From: Exiguobacterium oxidotolerans JCM 12280
GTDB taxonomy: Bacteria; Bacillota; Bacilli; Exiguobacteriales; Exiguobacteriaceae
DNA length: 64,000 bases
NCBI RefSeq assembly: GCF_000702625.1
Contig: NZ_JNIS01000001.1
Coordinates: 2,608,001-2,672,000 of the forward strand
Direction of reading: 5' to 3'
Part shown: positions 36,381 through 45,661 of the stretch, piece after piece
How positions within the stretch are numbered: the stretch's first letter is position 1
Layout of the letters: each line of letters starts with the position of its first letter
Program-made: the position numbers and the translations under genes
Notes under the pieces: model-generated
Databases searched by the model: none
What the model was told of the DNA's origin: nothing
Seen by the model: only the letters and a program-made list of their open reading frames with translations

Positions 36381-37502
36381 TTGTACATGATGCGTTTTGC
36401 AACAGCTTTCGTGCCTGCTTATGTGATTGAGCGGTTGTTTTGGGAAGCGCGTGGGATGAGTGTTCTCGATGTGATTTACGCAGAAATTGTCTTCGCTTTG
36501 ACTCAATTGTCGCTTGAGTTGCCGTTCGGACGAGCCACCGATCGCTTCGGGCGAAAGTGGTTTCTCGTCTTCGGGATGGTGGCAGAATGTCTATCCTTCG
36601 CAATGCTATTGAACGCGTACACGTTGACTGCTTTTTTAGGTGCGATGGTACTCGCAGGGGTCGGGGCTGCTGCGATCAGCGGGACAGAAGAAGCCTTCTT
36701 ATTTGAGACGCTTGAACAAGTCGGTCAAGTCGAGCGATTCGAACGGACAGTTGGTCGACTGAATGCAGTCAGCCTCATGACAGCTGGACTTGCTGCCCTC
36801 ATCGGCAGTTGGTTAACGCAGTCCACTGCGTTTGAATTTCATTACAAGATTTCGCTCATCAGTTTAATGAGTGCGACATTGGTTAGCCTGACGTTACGTG
36901 AAACGCGACTCGTGGTTGAAGAATCGACAGCCCGTCCACTTCGTCTCGTTTGGCGAGAACTGAGAACACGCCCCATGTTGATCCGGATTTTTCTGTTTAG
37001 TGTCCTATTCGGGACGACGATTAATTTCATCGAAGAATTTTGGCAATTGTCAATGCGTGATCGTGGCATTCCCGTGACTGGATTTGGTCTCGTGTTCATT
37101 TTAATTATGGTAGCGCAAGGCGTTGGCAACCTGTTGCCCGCATTGACGAAGGGTTCGTTGACGGTAAACTTGAACGGGATGTTAGTCGTCTTTTTCGTAA
37201 GTGTCATTAGTTTTTCTTTGACGGGAATGGCAAGTATCCTCTTCCTGTTCATGGTGTTTCTGTTATACGGTCAGTCGGAGCCGATGACGAGTAGTCTCTT
37301 GCAAACTTATGCGTCAGCAAAAGAGCGGGCAACAATCGTTTCCATTGCTTCCTGGCTAGAGAGTGTGCTGATCATCATTGTCGGTCTCGGGTTCGGATTC
37401 ATCAGTGAGTGGGCGAGTTTGGACATAGCGTATGTGTATCTGTGTCTCGTGTCGTTCGTCCTTTGGTTATGCGTTGCGTGGTTAAGCAAACGACGAGAGT
37501 GA
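36381..37502 (+). CDS. MFS transporter with disturbed N-terminus
   Basis: About 373 residues, 11-12 helices; motif A reads GRATDRFGRKWFL. The likely original start is ATG 36327 behind GAGAGG, which is in the same frame but meets TAA at codon 9 (36351-36353); after it the frame reads TAIQANVRKLYMMRF, where NVRKLY is the normal N-terminal stretch of this MFS group. TTG 36381 or ATG 36387/36390 could restart translation. So the gene is either a recent nonsense mutant or uses reinitiation. Substrate unknown. Confidence 0.7.
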   Translation: MYMMRFATAFVPAYVIERLFWEARGMSVLDVIYAEIVFALTQLSLELPFGRATDRFGRKWFLVFGMVAECLSFAMLLNAYTLTAFLGAMVLAGVGAAAISGTEEAFLFETLEQVGQVERFERTVGRLNAVSLMTAGLAALIGSWLTQSTAFEFHYKISLISLMSATLVSLTLRETRLVVEESTARPLRLVWRELRTRPMLIRIFLFSVLFGTTINFIEEFWQLSMRDRGIPVTGFGLVFILIMVAQGVGNLLPALTKGSLTVNLNGMLVVFFVSVISFSLTGMASILFLFMVFLLYGQSEPMTSSLLQTYASAKERATIVSIASWLESVLIIIVGLGFGFISEWASLDIAYVYLCLVSFVLWLCVAWLSKRRE

Positions 37503-37565
37503 CCATCTGACGGCTACACGGGAAGGCCTGCTTAAAACATGGTGTTCGTCGTATGGACGATATCG

Positions 37566-37610
37566 AAAACGCCGCTGATTCCGTATGGAAAACGGAATCA
37601 GCGGCGTTTC
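37566..37610. terminator. Bidirectional terminator between convergent MFS genes
   Basis: AAACGCCGCTGATTCCG pairs with CGGAATCAGCGGCGTTT; nine-base loop. Confidence 0.9.
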
Positions 37611-37670
37611 ATTGTGAAAAGACGAAGTGTCTCTAACACATGCCTTTAGTTGTATGTTTAAAACCGTTGC

Positions 37671-38849
37671 TTAGGAAATCTGTTGCGTCCGTTCGGTTGC
37701 TACTTGCTTGCGTAATTGCCGGGCCGGCCGAATCATTAACAACGCGATGATACTCGCGATGAGATAGACGACTTCGATACTCAGCCAATCGGCGAGAAGA
37801 CCGAACAGGAGACTCCCGAGACAAAAGCTGACTGTATAGACGGTCTGTTGAACACTGTAAACGTAAGGTAACCGTGCAATCGGTGTATCGGCTTGAAGCC
37901 GTGTATTTAATTCTATCGCCCGGAGTTGACTGGCGTAGCCCTGGACGACGCAAGCAATCAAGGCGACTACAACATGAGGAGCAAATCCGAATAGAAGTGT
38001 CGCGGCAATCGAGAGGAATACACTGATTTGAAGCAGTGACCGTCCCTGTTGGCGTCGCAACATCTGGTAACTCCCGACAATCATGCTGAGCAGGTAAAAC
38101 GCATTCAAGATGCCCCACCAACTGTCCGAGACATGGAGGTGTGTCGCGATGTAGACGAGGAATAACGCTGAAATCCAGGCGGTACTCGCGAAAGCATCGA
38201 TGCCAAGCAATGTCGTATTCAAACGGGCAGATAAGTGAGTCCGGGTATAGTGCACGCTCGAACGAAACGACGGTTCAAAGCCTTCTTCTTCGATCGGTTT
38301 TTCAAGCGAGCGCACTTGATAACGAAATAACGCCGTCACGATAGAGGCGACAAGAAAGAGCAGCAAGGACACAAACAAGACGGACTGGGGCGACCCTGTG
38401 CTGACTAAAATCGCTCCGAGCGGCCACATGATCAGTTGGACGACTTGATTCGTTCCTTGGACGATGCTGTTTGCTTTTTGGAAATCGGTCGTGATTTGCG
38501 GAATGAAGGCACTTTCAATCGGTCGGGCAAATCCGTCGAGAAAGGCAATCCAAACCACGAGAACGAGCAACGCGACGAGTGGTAAATCAAGCAGGACGAT
38601 CAAGGCGAGCGAGAGGGTCTTCATGAGCTGGCTGAGCAACAAAAGCGTTGCATGGGGCATCTGCTTCGCAAGGCGGGCGAAAAAGAAGCCGCTGACCGTC
38701 ATGCCGGCCGTTACGGCAATCGGAAAGAGCGCAGCTGTGCTCGCCTGTCCTGTTTGTTGATACAAGGTAGCGATGAGGGCGACGATGTAGAGCGCGTCCC
38801 CCGCATTCGCTATCCACTGGCTGACCAGTAAAGTCGTAAAACGGTTCAT
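37671..38849 (-). CDS. MFS transporter (MdtG/EntS-like 12-helix type)
   Basis: 392 residues, about 12 helices, N-terminus FTTLLVSQWIANAGDALYIV typical of the MFS_3/macrolide-efflux type. ATG has GGAGG eight bases upstream. A near-perfect promoter lies 90 bases upstream with a small palindrome at the start of the transcript. Function probably drug or metabolite export; substrate unknown. Confidence 0.87.
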   Translation of the reverse strand: MNRFTTLLVSQWIANAGDALYIVALIATLYQQTGQASTAALFPIAVTAGMTVSGFFFARLAKQMPHATLLLLSQLMKTLSLALIVLLDLPLVALLVLVVWIAFLDGFARPIESAFIPQITTDFQKANSIVQGTNQVVQLIMWPLGAILVSTGSPQSVLFVSLLLFLVASIVTALFRYQVRSLEKPIEEEGFEPSFRSSVHYTRTHLSARLNTTLLGIDAFASTAWISALFLVYIATHLHVSDSWWGILNAFYLLSMIVGSYQMLRRQQGRSLLQISVFLSIAATLLFGFAPHVVVALIACVVQGYASQLRAIELNTRLQADTPIARLPYVYSVQQTVYTVSFCLGSLLFGLLADWLSIEVVYLIASIIALLMIRPARQLRKQVATERTQQIS

Positions 38850-38927
38850 CTAAAAAACCTCCACATCAATCATATTTAGTTAGTGGTTAGGAGTTTAGAT
38901 GAATTTACATTGGACGGCCTCATTTCG

Positions 38928-38939
38928 GTCAATTTTGAC
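38928..38939 (-). promoter_or_regulatory. Palindrome just downstream of the MFS promoter
   Basis: GTCAATTTTGAC, arms GTCAA and TTGAC, placed a few bases after the expected transcription start; position fits an operator. Confidence 0.4.
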
Positions 38940-38942
38940 TAA

Positions 38943-38971
38943 AGTATATAAGGGAAATAATGGATTGTCAA
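38943..38971 (-). promoter_or_regulatory. Strong sigma-A promoter for the MFS gene
   Basis: TTGACA (38971-38966), 17-base spacer, TATACT (38948-38943): five- and six-base consensus matches. Confidence 0.85.
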
Positions 38972-39540
38972 TTCCCTTTGTACGAAGTGCCCTTACACCG
39001 GCCGCTGTTTCCGTAAGGCACGCATGTTGAGGAGGACGAAGACAAGCATAAATCCGGCAAGGACCACAAGATCGAGCCAAATTTCACGGAAGCCGTACCC
39101 GCGAATCATGATGTTTTGCAGGGCATCAGCGGCGTAGGTCAACGGCATCAGCCGATTGATGACTTCGACCCAGGTCGGGGCATCCGTCAAATCGAATAGA
39201 CAGCTGAAAAAGATTTGCGGGACGATTGCGAGCGGGATGAACTGAATCAATTGAAATTCCGTCCGTGCGAAACTCGACAGCAGGAGTCCGAGTGACAGGG
39301 CGACGCTTGCCGTCAATAAATTGACGAAGAGTAACAGAAAATAGTTGCCTTGTTGTGTCACGTTTAAGACATTAACGATGAATAATTGAATTAAAATCGT
39401 CTGGATCGTGACGAATAAGAAAAAACCGACAAAATATCCGAAGACGATGCTCGACCGTCTGAGCGGAGTAGCAAGGGTCCGCTCGAGCGTCCCGCTGGAC
39501 CGTTCACGGAGGAAGCTGACCCCGGCGATGATGAAGACGA

Positions 39541-39640
39541 TTGAACTACCTCCACCTACGCTTCGCTTAGAGGTGGAGGATTCCTGAGTCATCCGACCTA
39601 ACGGTCGAAAATTGATCAGGCTAACCCCGTCGTCCCGACG
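39541..39640 (-). ncRNA. Predicted right-end guide (omega) RNA scaffold of TnpB
   Basis: TnpB proteins use an RNA from the element's right end, overlapping the end of tnpB. Here the 3' end of tnpB, a spacer and the terminal hairpin (about 39546-39585) lie in that position. The guide would be the flanking ABC permease sequence beginning at 39540. The 5' limit is unknown. Confidence 0.4.
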
Positions 39641-40788
39641 GTTGAAGAAGCTAGGATGCGTTCAGCTTCTTGTTTGAGGTTCAGTCCTGCGTTCACATCG
39701 CGGTCGTGATGGATCCCGCAACTCGGGCATGTCCATTCACGCAAGCCAAGATGTTTCACGTCTTTGTGTTGATGTCCGCAACTGGAGCACAGTTGACTAG
39801 AGGCGAAGGTCTTGCCGACTTTCACGACGGTCTTCCCGTACCATTCCGCCTTGTATCCGAGCATGCGGAAGAACTCCGACCAACTGACCTCGGAGATGGA
39901 CTTGCTCAACTTGCGATTCTTCTGCATGTTCTTCACCTGCAAGGTCTCGATCCCGATGACGTCGTGGTTTTTGACGATCTCGGTCGATACCTTGTGCAGG
40001 AAATCGGTTCGCTTGTTCGCGATCTTCTCGTGGATGCGGGCGACCTTCCGCTTCTGCTTCTGGTAGTTCTTCGCCTCGGAAAGTGTTACTTTCTTGTCCA
40101 AGGCCAACCGTTGACGACGAGAGAGCTTACGTTGTTCACGTGCGAGCTTTTTCTCAAGCGAACGGAAGTAACGGTCATTCTTGTACACCGTGCCGTCCGA
40201 CAGGATGGCGAAGTGCTTCAACCCGACATCGACGCCGACGGACGAGCCTGTCTTCGGCATTTCGTTGCTCTCCTGCTCGACGAGCAGGGAGACGAAGTAT
40301 TTTCCTGAAGCGTTACGCCGGATGGTCGCGTTCAAGATGCGACCGACGACCTGCCTCGAGTTGGCGAAACGGACCCACTTCAGCTTTGGAATTTTGATTT
40401 TGGTGCCGACGATCGAGACTTCTGGAAGTTGAGACTTGCCTTGAATGTTCGTCTTATACGATTGAACAGGGTTGCACTTCGACTTGAAGCGGGGTCGTTC
40501 GTTCTGCTTCTTGAAGAAGCGGTCAAAGGCATCGGCAAGATGCTTGACGCTCGTCTGCACGGACGTGCTATCGACTTCCTTCAGCCAGTCGAACGCCTGC
40601 TTCAACGACGGAATTTCTTTCGAGCAAGACCCGTAAGACAGTCCTTTACCTGTCGCTTTATACGTCTCATCCCACTTCGCTAAGAAGTGGTTGAAGACGA
40701 AGCGTGAACAACCGATCGTCTTCGCGATCAGGATTTCCTGCTCTTTTGTCGGATAGATTCTGAATTTGTAGGCCTTGTGAGTCAACAT
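39616..40788 (-). CDS. tnpB: TnpB RNA-guided nuclease
   Basis: About 390 residues, OrfB of IS200/IS605. The N-terminus [19 protein letters not shown] is the HTH-like domain; the RuvC triad is D in [12 protein letters not shown] in [11 protein letters not shown] and D in [12 protein letters not shown]; the zinc ribbon is CSSCG…CPSCG. All key residues are present, so the nuclease is probably active. ATG at 40788 has a perfect AAGGAGGTGA; an in-frame start three codons earlier is less likely. Confidence 0.93.
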   Translation of the reverse strand: MLTHKAYKFRIYPTKEQEILIAKTIGCSRFVFNHFLAKWDETYKATGKGLSYGSCSKEIPSLKQAFDWLKEVDSTSVQTSVKHLADAFDRFFKKQNERPRFKSKCNPVQSYKTNIQGKSQLPEVSIVGTKIKIPKLKWVRFANSRQVVGRILNATIRRNASGKYFVSLLVEQESNEMPKTGSSVGVDVGLKHFAILSDGTVYKNDRYFRSLEKKLAREQRKLSRRQRLALDKKVTLSEAKNYQKQKRKVARIHEKIANKRTDFLHKVSTEIVKNHDVIGIETLQVKNMQKNRKLSKSISEVSWSEFFRMLGYKAEWYGKTVVKVGKTFASSQLCSSCGHQHKDVKHLGLREWTCPSCGIHHDRDVNAGLNLKQEAERILASSTVGTTGLA

Positions 40789-41006
40789 GATGTTCACCTC
40801 CTTACAAAGGATATACCCGAAAGAGAGGGTGGCGATTCATCTCCCACTTTCACTAGGGATTCACCCTGATCGTTTAGAAGTGGGCGTATTCTCGCCTAAT
40901 TTAGATAAAAAGAGGACGAATAGGGGGGCGAGGAACATCATCGCAATGGTCCGCTTGTCCCGAAAAATTTGCGAGATGACACGTTCTGCTACGGTCAGTG
41001 TCTGCA

Positions 41007-41711
41007 TCAGACTCGCTCCTTTCGGATGAAGGCTTCATCGATTGAACCGAATCGCTGAATTAATTCCGCGGGCGTCCCGGCGTCAATCAACCGCCCATGT
41101 TGAATCAATAATAAACGATCGCACCGCTCGGCTTCATCCATGACGTGTGTCGTGACGAGGATGGTGACGCCAGACTTCCGCAGTTGGTCGAACTCATGCC
41201 AAAATGTTTTCTTGAGGGCGGGATCAATTCCGACGGTCGGTTCATCAAGCAGAAGCAAAGTCGGTTCATGAATCAAGGCGATCGCCAGACTGAGGCGACG
41301 CTTCATCCCGCCGGAAAATTGATGGATCGGCCGGTCGGCATCCTGCTTTAAGTCGACGAATTCGAGGACGGCTTCAATTCGGGCGCGGAGGCGGTCTTTT
41401 TTTAAGCCGTACAGCTTGCCGAAATAGCGTAAATTGCCACGTGCCGTCAAATCCTCATACAAAGCATCAGCTTGCGCCATATAACCGATTTTTTCTGCCT
41501 GACGTAACGACGGCTGCTCTGATCCGAGTACAGTGACCGTTCCACTTGACGGGGTTTGGAGACCAATCAGCGACTTGATTAATGTTGTTTTACCAGATCC
41601 GCTTAGTCCAATCAGCCCGACGATTTCACTCGGACCAATCGAAAAATTGACATCCGTCAACACGTCGATTTTTCCGAAGCGTTGGGAGTAGTTCTTGACT
41701 TCGATCATCAT
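41007..41711 (-). CDS. ABC-2 exporter ATPase
   Basis: 234-residue ATPase of the broken exporter. Walker A GLSGSGKTT, signature FSGGMKRRLSLAIAL, Walker B LLLLDEPTVGIDP, switch TTHVMDEA, all intact. ATG at 41711 follows AAGGGA. The TGA stop overlaps the permease ATG. It likely has no partner now unless another permease serves. Confidence 0.9.
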   Translation of the reverse strand: MMIEVKNYSQRFGKIDVLTDVNFSIGPSEIVGLIGLSGSGKTTLIKSLIGLQTPSSGTVTVLGSEQPSLRQAEKIGYMAQADALYEDLTARGNLRYFGKLYGLKKDRLRARIEAVLEFVDLKQDADRPIHQFSGGMKRRLSLAIALIHEPTLLLLDEPTVGIDPALKKTFWHEFDQLRKSGVTILVTTHVMDEAERCDRLLLIQHGRLIDAGTPAELIQRFGSIDEAFIRKERV

Positions 41712-41761
41712 TTTCACGTCCCTTCTCTTTTTCTATACCCTCAAATCGGAGCAGGGGAAGC

Positions 41762-42313
41762 TTACTTTTTTTGTGTGTGGGGAGAAGTCAGTAATAGACG
41801 CAGTGTCGCGTAGAAATAACAGACAGAAATGATGTAAAACAGACTGCCGATTGTCAAGAAATCAATCAGATACCCGGCGACAATGATGCCTCCAGCTGAC
41901 CAAAGGGACGTTTTAAAATGATAGCCCCCGATGTGACGGCCGACGACGGTCGTAGCAATCTCTTGCCGCGCGAGGACGGTTTTTTCCGTATTCTTCTGGA
42001 TGGCACCAAGAAGACCCATCGCGATTTGAATGAAGTAGACATGACTGATTGCCGTCACGACGGGAATGTATAGCAGCAACAGTGCCATCCCGAGCGTATG
42101 GACGACAAGTAAGACCCGGTCCCCGAACCGGTCACTGAAACGACCGATTGCTAAGTAGGCGAAAGCGGACGTCACGGTAAAGAGGCCGTAAGCGAGTCCG
42201 AACTGGGCATACGAGTCACCCAGTTCGCGAATTAAGAGTAAGTAAAAGGGGAAGATGACGCTACTGCTCATCAAAATAATACTTTGGACACGGAGAAACA
42301 GCGGATAGTTCAT
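41762..42313 (-). CDS. Half-size MFS protein (six helices)
   Basis: 183 residues with six hydrophobic segments and an MFS motif A, GRFSDRFGDRVLL, between helices two and three. Ordinary MFS proteins have about 390 residues, so this is half a transporter; it could dimerise or be the remnant of a longer gene. ATG has AAGGAG upstream, 12 bases after the FAD oxidoreductase stop. Last gene of the MoxR operon. Confidence 0.72.
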   Translation of the reverse strand: MNYPLFLRVQSIILMSSSVIFPFYLLLIRELGDSYAQFGLAYGLFTVTSAFAYLAIGRFSDRFGDRVLLVVHTLGMALLLLYIPVVTAISHVYFIQIAMGLLGAIQKNTEKTVLARQEIATTVVGRHIGGYHFKTSLWSAGGIIVAGYLIDFLTIGSLFYIISVCYFYATLRLLLTSPHTQKK

Positions 42314-42324
42314 GAAAAATCTCC

Positions 42325-43752
42325 TTACTGGAAGTAGTCGATATAAAATTGATTGAGGAAAACGGCGTGCGGGTCATACTGCTGCTTGGCCGCTTTAAAC
42401 GCTGTCGCATGCGGATAGGCACGGTTGAATTGTTGGCGCGTCGCAAATGGATAGTACGGTAAATAGTAGCTCCCATCCGCCTCGAGTGTCGCATCAATCA
42501 GCTTTTGGATGACACGTTTCGTTTTAGCGAGCGACGTCGGGTCAGTTTTCGTGTGGGTGAGCCAGACGAGTGCGAACATATCCTGTTTCGCATAGGACAA
42601 TTCGGCCGTCTCATCCTGTTCGACGTAGCGAATCGTGATGTTCAAGACGTTTAAGTCATCCTGCGTTAAGATCGAGCGGATGCGATCAATGTACGGGACA
42701 AACGCATCGACCGGGATGAAATATTCCTGCAAGAGCTCGGTCCGCCCCGGGTTCGTATACTCCATGAAGGCACTATCTGAACGCATGACGTTGTTGCGTG
42801 ATTCATAAGTACCGGTTTGGTTTAAGAAGTAGGATTTTTGGAACGACCACAGCTGGTTCTTACCGAAATCACTATAGCGTGACATGCCTAACAGGGCTTT
42901 CGGTAAGGCAATGATACGCTCTTGTTTTAACGGTTCGTTTTCAATCGGAACCGCACGGCTCGACCGCAAATAGTTCGTCAGATACATGTCGCGGAAAAAT
43001 CCGTCAGGCGCAACCGAAATCCGACCGATGTGCATCCGAACCGCGTCGTTTCCTAACACCTGTTTCCGAAAATAAGTCGGATAATCTTCGTATGATAAAC
43101 CGATTGTCTGTTGCTGATACCATTCGTCTTCCGTCAATTGTAAGGTGACGTCGAGGATGACACCGAATAATCCGTAACCGCCCGGGACAAGGTGGAACAG
43201 CGCCTCATTTTCGGTGCGGCTGACATTCAGGATGGTACCGTTCGCAGTCAACAAGCGAAACGAATCAACCGTATCGAGTAATGAACCATAGCGGATATCC
43301 CGACCGTGCACATTGACGCTCAACGCACCACCAACCGTGAAGATATTTTGCGACTGCATGACTTTGATTGCCAAGCGGTCGGGCTGAATTTTTTGCTGGA
43401 TGCCCGCCCAGGTGACGCCACTTTGAACCGTGATTCTGCGTTGCTTCGGTTGATAGCTTAAAATCCGGTTGTACGATTTCATATCGAGAACGGTCGCACC
43501 CGGCAGGTAGGTCTGGCCGCCTTGACTGTGTTGCAGACCGGCAATCGAGATATGTTCTTGTTTGGCAGCCAGCTGCCGGACCCAAGTCGTTAAGTCATTT
43601 GTCGACGTCGCCGCGTGGATTTGTTTGACATGTACCGGTAAAATACGAGATTGGTCCGACACGGTGACATCACGTTGTTCGTATGATACATAAGACAAAC
43701 CAAATGCCGTCATGTAGAGACCAATGACGGCAATGATGAACACTCGTTTCAT
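42325..43752 (-). CDS. Membrane-anchored FAD-binding oxidoreductase (PCMH type)
   Basis: 475 residues. Residues 4-22 form a membrane anchor or uncleaved signal; then a FAD_binding_4 domain with GLQHSQGGQTYLPGATVLD (histidine for covalent FAD is a candidate), QSGVTWAGIQ, GGALSVNVHGRD and PGGYGLFGVILDV. The C-terminal half is a substrate domain of the aldonolactone-oxidase/alditol-oxidase type ending FLNQFY. Overlaps the permease gene by four bases. Substrate unknown; catalytic part probably outside the membrane. Confidence 0.85.
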   Translation of the reverse strand: MKRVFIIAVIGLYMTAFGLSYVSYEQRDVTVSDQSRILPVHVKQIHAATSTNDLTTWVRQLAAKQEHISIAGLQHSQGGQTYLPGATVLDMKSYNRILSYQPKQRRITVQSGVTWAGIQQKIQPDRLAIKVMQSQNIFTVGGALSVNVHGRDIRYGSLLDTVDSFRLLTANGTILNVSRTENEALFHLVPGGYGLFGVILDVTLQLTEDEWYQQQTIGLSYEDYPTYFRKQVLGNDAVRMHIGRISVAPDGFFRDMYLTNYLRSSRAVPIENEPLKQERIIALPKALLGMSRYSDFGKNQLWSFQKSYFLNQTGTYESRNNVMRSDSAFMEYTNPGRTELLQEYFIPVDAFVPYIDRIRSILTQDDLNVLNITIRYVEQDETAELSYAKQDMFALVWLTHTKTDPTSLAKTKRVIQKLIDATLEADGSYYLPYYPFATRQQFNRAYPHATAFKAAKQQYDPHAVFLNQFYIDYFQ

Positions 43753-44777
43753 AATTTCTCCTTTGTCATGGAGTGGGGTGAGACAGAATCAAACGGATTC
43801 GTCAAACGTGTCGCAGCGGCTTCTGCCTGTGCGACCGGTTCCGTGAAGATTAGCTGTTCACGTCGCAAGCGATAGGCACGCTCGAGACGACTCGTCAGCA
43901 AGTTCCCGAGGAAGACGAGCGCAGCGATGCTGATTGCCGGAATCAGGAACAGGTGATTGATCCAGGAAACGGCTGAAAACTGAAGGAAGTAGAAACCGAA
44001 CTGGGAAGACCATTCAAAGATCGTTGGTGAAACATCGTTCGCAAAGCGTGAAAGTGTCCCGCCGAAAAATAACCCGAACAAGGACAGGTGAATCAAGACC
44101 ATCAACGTTTGGACGAACTGTTGCATGAAAACAATGGCAAGTGTCGGTAAAAGATGCGGCCAAATGTGCTTTCTAAATTGGTAATGGGGGCTGCCGCCGA
44201 GTGTTCGGGCGACGACCATGAATTCTTGCGTCAACAGGTGCCGCGTTTCACTGACTAAATACATCAGTAAGGCCGGTAACCCAAGTAAAATCAGTACGCC
44301 TGTCTCGAAGAGGACACGGGAAGACAAGGACGGGATGTCTTCCGGACTTGCAAAAAATAAGCCCGTCAACAAAATGAAATAGGCCAGTAAGGAAATCGGT
44401 AAAATTAAAAAGCCGTCAAGAACGGTACGAATTGCCGTATTTAATCTTTTACCCCGAAAGGCGAGCGGCACGCCGATCAACAGAGCGAGTAGGATGCGTC
44501 CGAAGGCGACGGCAAAGCAAATCCCGATCGTCCACTTGGCACCGGCAATCATGATTTGGAATAAATCGTTGCCCGCCCGGTCAGTTCCGAACCACTGCTC
44601 ACGCGATGGTTCAAGTGGAGATGTCGCGAGGAACGTCCCATCCGCCGCGTACCGGTTCGAGATTTGGTCGACTTGTCCGTCACGAAATAGAGTATGTCCG
44701 ACACTGAGCAGGAGAAGCGTCGTAAAAATCAGGATACAGCCCCAAAAGAACGGATCACGCAATAAGACACGTCTCAT
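43749..44777 (-). CDS. ABC permease of the DppC/OppC type
   Basis: About 342 residues, five to six helices, with the cytoplasmic loop EFMVVARTLGGSPHYQFRKH (EAA motif) that docks an ATPase. ATG at 44777 follows AAGGTGGTG. It overlaps both neighbouring genes by four bases. No ATPase or solute-binding gene is present in the operon, so it would need a shared ATPase or work in an unusual way. Confidence 0.85.
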   Translation of the reverse strand: MRRVLLRDPFFWGCILIFTTLLLLSVGHTLFRDGQVDQISNRYAADGTFLATSPLEPSREQWFGTDRAGNDLFQIMIAGAKWTIGICFAVAFGRILLALLIGVPLAFRGKRLNTAIRTVLDGFLILPISLLAYFILLTGLFFASPEDIPSLSSRVLFETGVLILLGLPALLMYLVSETRHLLTQEFMVVARTLGGSPHYQFRKHIWPHLLPTLAIVFMQQFVQTLMVLIHLSLFGLFFGGTLSRFANDVSPTIFEWSSQFGFYFLQFSAVSWINHLFLIPAISIAALVFLGNLLTSRLERAYRLRREQLIFTEPVAQAEAAATRLTNPFDSVSPHSMTKEKL

Positions 44778-45640
44778 ACAGCACCACCTTTCCAAGCTTT
44801 TGGAATACAAAGCTCAGCAATCAAGTCAATCAAAAAGAACGGCAAGTAAATCAAGAGGAGCGTCACAAGCAGGACAGGAAGTTGCGGATTCATGATTACG
44901 AACCGAAACAGACCTTGGACATTGAATGTGTATTCGATGACGACGAGACTCGATAAAATCGTGATGACGTTGGCGCGGAAAAACAGATAGAACCGATAAA
45001 ACAAGTTCGGAATCAAGTGTGACCAAAATAAATGATTCGCGTGTGTCCCTTTGGCGCGGGCAAGTTCGATATAGCTGGCTCCTTCCTCTTCTTGAATTTG
45101 TCCCGTCAACCATTTGATGAAGAAGAAGAGGGTCGTCAGCGACAGCGTCAGAATCGGAAGGAAACGAATCGAATCAGCAAAACCGCCGGCGACTTCGATT
45201 TGATCGAAACCGGTCGTCTTAAAAAGAACGATGATGATGTACTGTGAAAAAATCACCCAAAATAAATCCGGCACCATCTCGAGTACACGCGTCGTCTGCT
45301 TCAACAGGTTACGTGTCCGCAGACGCGCACGATAAAACAAAAAGGCATAAGCGAGCGCAGCGATAAACGAACAGACAAGGGCACTACTGAAGATGATCAG
45401 CGTCTCCTGGATGAACGGTTTCAAGTCTGGCAACAACGGACGGAGCTGTTGTGCCGTCACATTGTAATAGAGAATCGGTTCGATACCAGTCAAAAACAGG
45501 ACTTGTTGTTTGAGCGCATCGGTATAATTCGAAAAGTTCGGACGTAACTGGACAATCAATGCCGGTAAGGCGCTGATGCACAGTAAAACGACCAACGATA
45601 CGATGAACTGAAGCGACTTTCGAATGACGAGGGGAAACAT
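44774..45640 (-). CDS. ABC permease of the DppB/OppB type
   Basis: 288 residues, six helices. The EAA loop reads SYIELARAKGTHANHLFWSH, well conserved. ATG has AAAGGAG seven bases upstream. Partner of the following DppC-like permease. The large N-terminal periplasmic segment is shorter than in OppB. Confidence 0.85.
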   Translation of the reverse strand: MFPLVIRKSLQFIVSLVVLLCISALPALIVQLRPNFSNYTDALKQQVLFLTGIEPILYYNVTAQQLRPLLPDLKPFIQETLIIFSSALVCSFIAALAYAFLFYRARLRTRNLLKQTTRVLEMVPDLFWVIFSQYIIIVLFKTTGFDQIEVAGGFADSIRFLPILTLSLTTLFFFIKWLTGQIQEEEGASYIELARAKGTHANHLFWSHLIPNLFYRFYLFFRANVITILSSLVVIEYTFNVQGLFRFVIMNPQLPVLLVTLLLIYLPFFLIDLIAELCIPKAWKGGAV

Positions 45641-45661
45641 AGTAAAACTCCTTTCCAGTGG

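Larger units (their letters stand above)
39541..40904 (-). mobile_element. TnpB-only IS200/IS605-family element (IS1341 type)
   Basis: 1364 bp inferred from its ends. On the minus strand the element follows TTTAT and begins CTAAATTAGGCG, with nested left-end hairpins (GGCG/CGCC, CCCACTTC/GAAAGTGGG); it ends at TTCAA after a right-end hairpin whose arms are CCTCCACCT and AGGTGGAGG. No TnpA gene is present, so transposition would need one in trans. TTTAT would be the target-adjacent motif. Boundaries are inferred, not proven. Confidence 0.78.
38993..41007 (-). pseudogene. ABC-2 exporter permease, interrupted by IS200/IS605 element and internally deleted
   Basis: The N-terminal 34 codons start at ATG 41007 (sharing bases with the ATPase stop) and run to 40905, encoding MQTLTVAERVISQIFRDKRT and one membrane helix. 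The C-terminal part (39540-38993) resumes FIIAGVSFLRERSSGTLERT with four more helices and ends RALRKQRPV. The TnpB element lies between. Joining the two parts at the element boundaries gives an in-frame 216-residue protein, but about 150-190 residues of the usual extracellular domain of this YfiM/YfiN-like family are missing. The exporter is thus probably inactive. Confidence 0.8.

Noticed and set aside
37633-38121. 162-codon minus-strand frame
   Set aside because: Out-of-frame shadow of the MFS gene at 37671-38849 with non-protein-like composition.
39670-40308. 212-codon frame on the plus strand
   Set aside because: Fully antisense to tnpB, whose motifs are intact; no ribosome site of its own.
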